A DNA stretch of 64,000 bases, from NCBI GenBank assembly GCA_031216915.1, contig CM062289.1, positions 390,454,674 to 390,518,673 of the forward strand, read 5' to 3'. The DNA comes from Pictodentalium vernedei (taxonomy: Eukaryota; Mollusca; Scaphopoda; Dentaliida; Dentaliidae). Shown piece after piece: positions 57,890-64,000 of this stretch (within the stretch, counting starts at the first letter, position 1; every line of letters begins with the position of its first letter). Position numbers and translations under genes: made by a program. The notes under the pieces are model-generated. The model was not told the origin of the DNA and did not search any database. It saw only the letters and a list, made by a program, of their open reading frames with translations.

Positions 57890-58372
57890 CTAAACCCTAA
57901 CCAACGAATCGACCGCATTTCCGCGTAATTTTTTAATTAAACAATTGAAAAAGTACTTTTTAAAAAATGCAAAAAAAAAACATATTATGTTACCCCTCGT
58001 TGGAACAAGCCCGTCGTAATTTCACTCAACACAGGGCCTACAATGGTATCCACTATCGTGATAACACTCGCTACAAATGCCCCAGATTCGCTCCTAGAGC
58101 ACTAAATTTTGCAAAATTTTATCGGAGATGTGTGTCAGGGTAGTCCTAACAAGGACTCTCCAGTCGTTGCCCCTCCTCTCACTTCCCCGAAGGGAAGTTG
58201 GGGAGGAGACACTGATTAGAGGACCCTTGTTAGAGCACGGGCAGACCCCCGAAACCCCACACAACAGCCTTTCAAAAATAATCTTTGCCACCCTCCCCCC
58301 CCCAAAAAAAAAACAAACTAGAGCACCCCCCCCCCCCCCCCCCCATTATAGAATCCTGGCTACGGTACTTGC
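57890..58372. repeat. half TTAA-MITE and hAT-MITE fragment, copy B
   Basis: Counterpart of 46264-46760, with a longer C run (58327-58344) before ATTATAGAATCCTGGCTACG. Confidence 0.7.
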
Positions 58373-58447
58373 GTGCGCTGCAAAATAAAGTTCCATTCAT
58401 TCATTTATGATTTCTAAAAATACGACTGGAAAATAAAATAAACTTAC

Positions 58448-58544
58448 AAAGAACGATCATGCCCATTATCACGAGAAAAATCAGGTCGAAATTGTACTTT
58501 AAAATCAGAAAACGCTCTGCAATGTCGGTCTCGTTAAGCTCCAT
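58448..58544 (-). CDS. amt: ammonium transporter alternative first exon 1a
   Basis: 32 codons from ATG to a phase-1 donor (T|GTAAGT). It encodes MELNETDIAERFLILKYNFD, then LIFLVIMGMIVL. It is the paralogue of exon 1b made by the segmental duplication: three base differences, two replacing amino acids (Asn to Tyr, Phe to Ile). It is the most distant first exon, about 36 kb from exon 2. The reading frame and splice donor are conserved. Confidence 0.86.
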
Positions 58545-59099
58545 TTTGATTTTGTAATGCCTACTTCAGAAAGAGTGAAAACAATATTTTTTCCACTTTT
58601 AATATTGCTAAACATTCAATAAATTCCTTTAAAGTGGACGTATGAAGAAAAAATCGGAGGTCACAAAAGTTTCGCATCAGAAAACAGAACGATTTTATTG
58701 GCTGGGCAGAAATGCTTTCAAAACATTAAAACTATTTAGAAAATAATGTATTGGTGCTAACGCATTTTCCACGTTTGTACCATATAATGATTTGTGTCAC
58801 CAGCCTGTTACATTCGGATCAGCTCATTCACCTGTTAGATTGTCAGATGTGGTTCAATCTATCCTTTGTATACGTCCACCAGCACATTTTAAACTTTTGA
58901 TTTTAGTTTAAATAAAAGATTATTCTGATTAATTAACACTTGGATAAATTAATATATGGTAAGGCACTTTAAAAAAATGTCACCAATTCCTTTCCTTTTT
59001 TCCAAGACAAACCATGACGCTTCAAATCAACGAAACCTGGACATCTGACGAGAACCCGACGCTATCCCGCACTCATCGCGCCCTGACATGTAGAGAAAA

Positions 59100-59170
59100 A
59101 CCCTAAACAGCTGAAGAAGGTCGAAAGGGGCTTGCACCACAGCGTCCCTGCACGCCTTCGGCGCGTGAAA
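59100..59170 (-). repeat. fragment of the 25-kb dispersed repeat
   Basis: On the minus strand it reads GGAATGGTTTCACGCGCCGA and then 'gcagggacg', as at 25.0, 27.1 and 43.4 kb. Confidence 0.65.
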
Positions 59171-59474
59171 CCATTCCATTCCCTTTCCTTTTTCTACACC
59201 TCAAATGATTCAAGAGAAGCTTTTCAGACTGTGAAAGGTGGTCAACCACTAGATTACGACAGCTGCAAGGACAAGACAATTCCAGCCATCTCAGTCTCAG
59301 TCCTCGGAACCTCCGCCTACAGACAGTCTCAACATAGTAACCTCCGCCTCCCAAAAAGAGTAAGAAAAAGCATAGACGCCGCTAGCCTGGCCCCGTCCCG
59401 CTTTGCTCACTTGCCTCACCCAGACAATGACATGGAACCAAATTATAATTATACAGTCAACGAGGATAGAAAAG

Positions 59475-60575
59475 GGTGCCCTGAAAAAATGGCATAGGAA
59501 AAAATGGCACACTTTTTTGACTTACTAGGAAAAAATGGCACACCAAAAATGCTGTTTTTTTGAGGGGGCGGAAAAAATGGCACAGGAAAAAAGGGCACAC
59601 TTCTATAGTTACCTAAAAAAAATGGCACTGGAAAAAATGGCATACTTTATCATTATTTATTTGTTTTTTTCAAAGAAAAGTGTAATATTAAACTGGGTAT
59701 GAAAGCAGTATCAGTATTTGTTCCCCAATATTCTTTTGATAATAATAAATATTGTTTTATAAACACTGCCATATGGTGGTACCTTACGCTTAGTGTTTGA
59801 GTTGGCTTGTATGAAAGTTTAAAGTATTGTGCAACACAATTACTGTTATTTATTATTAATTGAATATAGATTATAGTGTAAACTCCTGTTAATTGAATAA
59901 AAAATCTTGAAACCTGTCGAGAAATTACCCTGACTCGTCCCAGTTTTTTTTTATCTATTTGGCCTCAGTACATCCAATACAGGCATTTAATCTATTATAT
60001 CTTGTTTGACAGAGCTCATGGAGCTCTGTCGAACAAGATATAATAGAATAAATGCTAAGTTTATCTCCAGAATACAGGAAAATGACACAATCCCTGTTAA
60101 TTGAATACTCCTGTTAATTGAATAATTTTCGATGGCAAAGTGGCTATTCAATTAACAGGGCTCCACTGTACCATTTTTTGTTGGTAATTCCAACTCCTGG
60201 CATCATTTCTTGGAAACTACCAAAAACTTGTAAATATGTAAATTTTGATCTGAGGTAAATTAGCAAATATGTATTAGTGTTTTGTTTTAAAACCCACAAA
60301 AACATGTGCTTTGATGATGGATTACATTTGTGCTATTTTGTGCTATTGTTTCACCTCTTTCTTCCAGAAATAAAAAAAAGTTGTTAATTTTGTGTTTTTG
60401 TATTTAAATGGCATGTACCATTTTTTCCTACCAATTGTGCCATTTTTCCAAGGTGATTAGGGAAGTGTGCCATTTTTTCCTGTGCCGTTTTTCTTCATGC
60501 GTGCCATTTTTTCTTAGGGTGTCAAAAAGTGTGCCATTTTTTCCTGTGCCATTTTTTTCTACATTAGTAGTATAG
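59475..60575. mobile_element. foldback-like element built of AAAAAATGGCAC motifs
   Basis: The left end (59485-59645) has at least six copies of GAAAAAATGGCAC or close variants. The right end (60415-60560) has at least six copies in reverse, GTGCCATTTTTTCC. The interior contains a palindrome of 'gagctctgt..acaagatataata' type (59990-60055) and TTAATTGAAT repeats. The left boundary coincides with the loss of homology to arm A. No protein is encoded. Confidence 0.7.
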
Positions 60576-60589
60576 CTCGTATGTTTCAG

Positions 60590-60815
60590 GGACAGGTTGC
60601 AGGACCTCGGTGCAGGACCTCGGAAGTGACGTCATGTCACGTGACCTAGTGCCGCTATGTTGTGTTGTCATGGTAACCCGCGTGAGCGGCCATGTTGTGA
60701 CGTCATCTCCATAGTGATACGTGGTGTGAGTGCGCATGCGCAGCGCGTGTTGTTAGGGTGATACGTGTTTCCGTCGTCCATTTTGTATACTGGAAGCCGC
60801 CATCTTGGTTTCTAT
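60590..60815 (+). promoter_or_regulatory. dense cluster of core promoter motifs
   Basis: CRE TGACGTCA (60627-60634), E-box GTCACGTGAC (60636-60645), RFX-like GTTGTCATGGTAACC (60664-60678), second CRE (60698-60705), NRF1 TGCGCATGCGCA (60731-60742) and YY1 GCCGCCATCTTGG (60796-60808). These are classic TATA-less metazoan promoter elements. The block is shared with 36155-36275 and in part with 12842-12925, so it belongs to a dispersed element. No coding exon directly follows. Confidence 0.6.
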
Positions 60816-61370
60816 GGCAGCACGTGATTGCTATGTTACCTAAGGTCAACAATAGGACAGGGGTATGTTCGGAGGGTATGTTCGATTGAATCGGAGTAAA
60901 TCTGATTACCACAAACAACCCGACAATCCCCCAAACCACCAAAATCCACCCAAAATCACCGAAATTGACTTTATTTCCCCATTTTATCGGCTTAGCACGT
61001 AGTGCTATAGTAATAAGGGGTACAAGGGGGTGCATTCGATTGAACAGGAGTAATGTTCTGGATTAGAATTCTCCCAGAATCCCTTTTTTGATCCCTATCC
61101 CATGACGTTTTTCCCCTATTAAGAAAAGCACGTAGTGCTATAGGACAAATTTACCCAAAATTCTCTGCTTCTATCTATATATGCAATAGTTATCGTCTAT
61201 CTGACCCTGTTCCTTTGTTCTAGAGTATACTCCAGTAGCGTAGAAGAGCCTATTAGTTGGAACAGCTTTGCTTATTATTACTATATTTAGCAGTTTCTGG
61301 TCTATTCTTGTTAGTTCTGCCCCTATTCTAAGTACTCTTGTTGTTTCATATATCTAACTAACCAATCAGA
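60816..61370. other. unassigned stretch
   Basis: 'agcacgtagtgctata' occurs twice (about 60993 and 61127). No gene is recognised. Confidence 0.45.
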
Positions 61371-62084
61371 TTGCTTGATTTCCCATAATGCAGTTATCTC
61401 CCTTGTGTATAATAAAAGCCTATATCCAATGGCCATATTCCATGGAATCCCATTTTTGAAAAACGTATGACCTTCGGCACCCCTTTTTTGTCATATGTGC
61501 TTATGTGAAAAGGCACAATGTGACACAATATGCCCTATCACATAGGCACATGCTTTATGTGCCGATATGTGCTTATGTGAAAAGGCACAATGTGACACAA
61601 TATGCCCTATCACATAGGCACATACGGGTATTTGAGGATACCTATGGCCCAGGTATTTTATTATTCGAGGATACCTACTAGAGAATCCCTTTTTTGTCAT
61701 ATGTGCTTATGTGAAAAGGCACAATGTGACACAATATGCCCTATCACATAGACACATACGGGTATTTGAGGATACCTATAGCCTAGTATTGTATTATTTG
61801 AGGATACCTATCTAGGATACCTACTGGAGAATCCCTTTTTGTCATATGTGCTTATGTGAAAAGTCACAATGTGACACAATATGCCCTATCACATAGGCAC
61901 ATACGGGTATTTGAGGATACCTATAGCCTAGTATTGTATTATTTGAGGATACCTATCTAGGATACCTTCTGGAGAATCCCTTTTTGTCATATGTGCTTAT
62001 GTGAAAAAGCACAATGTGACACAATGTGACCTAGCACATAAGCACATGCTTTATGTGCCGATATGTGCTTATGTGAAAAGGCAC
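61371..62084 (+). repeat. large inverted repeat, left arm with tandem modules
   Basis: It is the reverse complement of 63284-64000 with few differences. It includes six copies of a module of about 60 bp starting CATATGTGCTTATGTGAAAA (near 61491, 61566, 61697, 61838, 61986 and 62062), itself an imperfect palindrome (GTGCTTATGTGA ... TCACATAGGCAC). 'tgaggatacctat' spacers lie between modules. Confidence 0.9.
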
Positions 62085-63283
62085 AATGTGACACAATGTG
62101 CCCTATCACATAGGCACATACGACCAAAATGGGATTCCATAGCCACAGGCGTTTTCGAAAAAGGGATTCCACAAACGGGATTCCAAAAAAGGAATTCCAC
62201 AAATGGGATTCCGTTTCCATCTTGTCGCCAAAGCTCCAAGGCCACTACTGGTCTATGGACTATCTGTCCTATCATTAGCTTCAACAACTGTCTTGTTCCA
62301 TTGCGGCCTTGTACCAGTACTATTGGCTAAACTACCATCAATTACTTCCTAGCTATACCTTCGCTGAAGCTTTCAAAATGTTCCATCTGATTTCCCCTGT
62401 ATACATATAAGGCATTCCATAAGTGGCCCAGTCCGTAAAATTTGGATTCCGTGTTTTATCATCGACACTCGAGGGTATGGAAAGGGTTTGATAACACCCA
62501 ATTCAACAATGACTACAAGACTCTGAACAGAGACAACCAACCACTACAAAACAATAAAGGTACAGGTCCAACATAACCAAGATCGAAGTAAACATAACAA
62601 AGTGAAAGAATGTCAAACTAGTCGGATTGATCGAACTAGATGGACAGACTGAACAGATCTGAATTATGAACAGATACAAGACACCTGTTCGAATGAAGTC
62701 GTAGTGAACAAAGATCCAACACAACTAAGATCGAAGTGATCAAAACAAAGTGACGAAAATCGAACTGAACAGATAGGAGAGAACTGACCCAATGAAGGTA
62801 TCGAACTGAATTGACCATATAATAACAAAGTTTTCAACTGAATGAACTATAACCCTTAAATATAACCCAATGTTAACCCCCTTAAATTGAACAAACCTGA
62901 ATGAACCCTTTGAACTGAACAAAGTTTTCAACTGAATGAACTCTGTTTATCATTGGATCGATCCGCAAGTATACAGAAGAAGTCTCCTTGGTTACGAATC
63001 GAAATTAAGTATTTTTATTGTTTACTAATCATATATATTTCATTTTCAGGTTATTTTATTCAACTTTGTGGGGAGGTAGTTTAGTATAGTAACTGGGACA
63101 AAGTTAGGAGGTCTTAAATAAAACTGTGAGCGCTAAGTTGTCGAACGGTTCGTCGTGTTGCCTTTTGTCGCGTGTTTACAGTTTTCCCTGTCCGATCGCG
63201 TAATTTTGTTTTGATGATGGCGAGCAAGTCTGTTCAGACGGAGGTAAGTATGGAGGTAAATACGTGTAATATCGCGGTCCATA
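62085..63283. other. spacer of the large inverted repeat
   Basis: It holds GGGATTCC repeats (62130-62210) and a purine-rich tract with two diverged copies of 'aagatcgaagt' sequence (about 62578 and 62728) and of AAAGTTTTCAACTGAATGAA (62827 and 62921). A short first-exon-like frame lies near the right end. Confidence 0.6.
63214..63243 (+). CDS. possible very short first exon inside the inverted repeat
   Basis: ATGATGG opens a 10-codon frame (MMASKSVQTE) that meets a consensus donor, GAG|GTAAGT, at 63244. The preceding 150 bp has higher GC and CpG than its surroundings (GTCGAACGGTTCGTCGTG). The continuation would lie beyond the window. It may be the start of the gene carried by the element, or chance. 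Confidence 0.3.
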
Positions 63284-64000
63284 TGCCTTTTCACATAAGC
63301 ACATATCGGCACATAAAGCATGTGCTTATGTGCTAGGTCACATTGTGTCACATTGTGATTTTTCACATAAGCACATATGACAAAAATGGATTCTCCAGAA
63401 GGTATCCTAGATAGGTCTTCTCAAATAATACAATACTAGGCTATAGGTATCCTCAAATACCCGTATGTGCCTATGTGATAGGGCATATTGTGTCACATTG
63501 TGACTTTTCACATAAGCACATATGACAAAAAGGGATTCTCCAGTAGGTATCCTAGATAGGTATCCTCAAATAATACAATACTAGGCTATAGGTATCCTCA
63601 AATACCCGTATGTGTCTATGTGATAGGGCATATTGTGTCACATTGTGCCTTTTCACATAAGCACATATGACAAAAAAGGGATTCTCTAGTAGGTATCCTC
63701 GAATAATACAATACCTGGGCCATAGGTATCCTCAAATACCCGTATGTGCCTATGTGATAGGGCATATTGTGTCACATTGTGCCTTTTCACATAAGCACAT
63801 ATCGGCACATAAAGCATGTGCCTATGTGATAGGGCATATTGTGTCACATTGTGCCTTTTCACATAAGCACATATGACAAAAAAAGGGGTGCCGAAGGTCA
63901 TATGTTTTTCAAAAATGGGATTCCATGGGATATGGCCATTGGATATAGGCTTTTATTATACACAAGGGAGATAACTGCATTATGGGAAATCAAGCAATCT
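63284..64000 (-). repeat. large inverted repeat, right arm, runs off the window
   Basis: Complement of 61371-62084, matching to the last base of the window, so the true arm is longer than 714 bp. It ends (as far as visible) in GGAAATCAAGCAATCT. Confidence 0.9.

Larger units (their letters stand above)
50525..59477 (+). repeat. segmental duplication, arm B
   Basis: Direct-orientation paralogue of arm A, offset by about 12.6 kb at the left edge. Arm B alone has TTAA elements at 51365-51608 and 55065-55260, about 95 bp near 52620-52720, about 270 bp at 53596-53868 and about 180 bp at 58985-59165. Confidence 0.9.

Noticed and set aside
22277..64000. Search for a fifth first exon or a second set of Amt exons 2-5
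   Set aside because: Only the four MGMI-type first exons and one exon 2 were found by eye. A translated search would be more sensitive.

Overview
The window is AT-rich eukaryotic DNA from an invertebrate animal. It has GT-AG introns, a metazoan ammonium transporter, tRNA- and 5S-headed SINEs, LINEs, Tc1, Harbinger and hAT transposons, and a bivalve 'pearl'-like tandem-repeat element with a CCGT microsatellite. A mollusc or other lophotrochozoan fits best. This placement is inference; nothing here fixes the species.

The only host gene I can assemble is the N-terminal half of an ammonium transporter (Amt family) on the minus strand. Four internal exons lie at 22277-22366, 16014-16241, 11680-11780 and 4807-4944. 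They join in frame through GT-AG sites and cover TM1 to about TM5, including the Asp and His of the substrate path; the rest of the gene lies beyond base 1. Upstream of the internal exons are four tandem, same-strand, same-phase versions of the first coding exon (32287-32371, 34645-34729, 46845-46941, 58448-58544). Each has its own ATG and splice donor. This looks like an array of alternative first exons giving one transporter interchangeable N-termini, and it is the main biological finding. A possible first exon of another gene, perhaps a chromodomain protein, is on the plus strand at 2378-2560.

Layout. 1-6.7 kb: hairpin elements, SINEs and a TTAA-flanked MITE family, around Amt exon 5. 7.4-10.4 kb: a SINE split by a hAT-like element that contains a second hAT-like element with a 145-bp satellite. 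11-16.5 kb: Amt exons 4 and 3 and a helitron-like element with ten 153-bp repeats. 16.5-22.6 kb: SINEs, a nested foldback element, a complete TRIM with identical LTRs, a SINE-loaded hAT element, and Amt exon 2. 23-32 kb: hAT and LINE remnants, including a LINE whose tail holds a 5S-headed SINE. 32-37 kb: first exons 1d and 1c and a repeat carrying promoter motifs. 37.3-59.5 kb: a direct segmental duplication (about 37.9-49.8 and 50.5-59.5 kb), each arm with a Tc1 transposon, a LINE and one Amt first exon (1b, 1a). Because the arms are paralogous, several later insertions can be seen beside their empty sites: a Harbinger element (TAA duplication), TTAA MITEs and a retroelement fragment. 59.5-64 kb: a foldback element built of short inverted motifs, a block of promoter motifs, and a large inverted repeat (arms at least 714 bp) that continues past the window end.

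Most of the rest is transposon debris. I found no rRNA gene, functional tRNA gene or CRISPR array.
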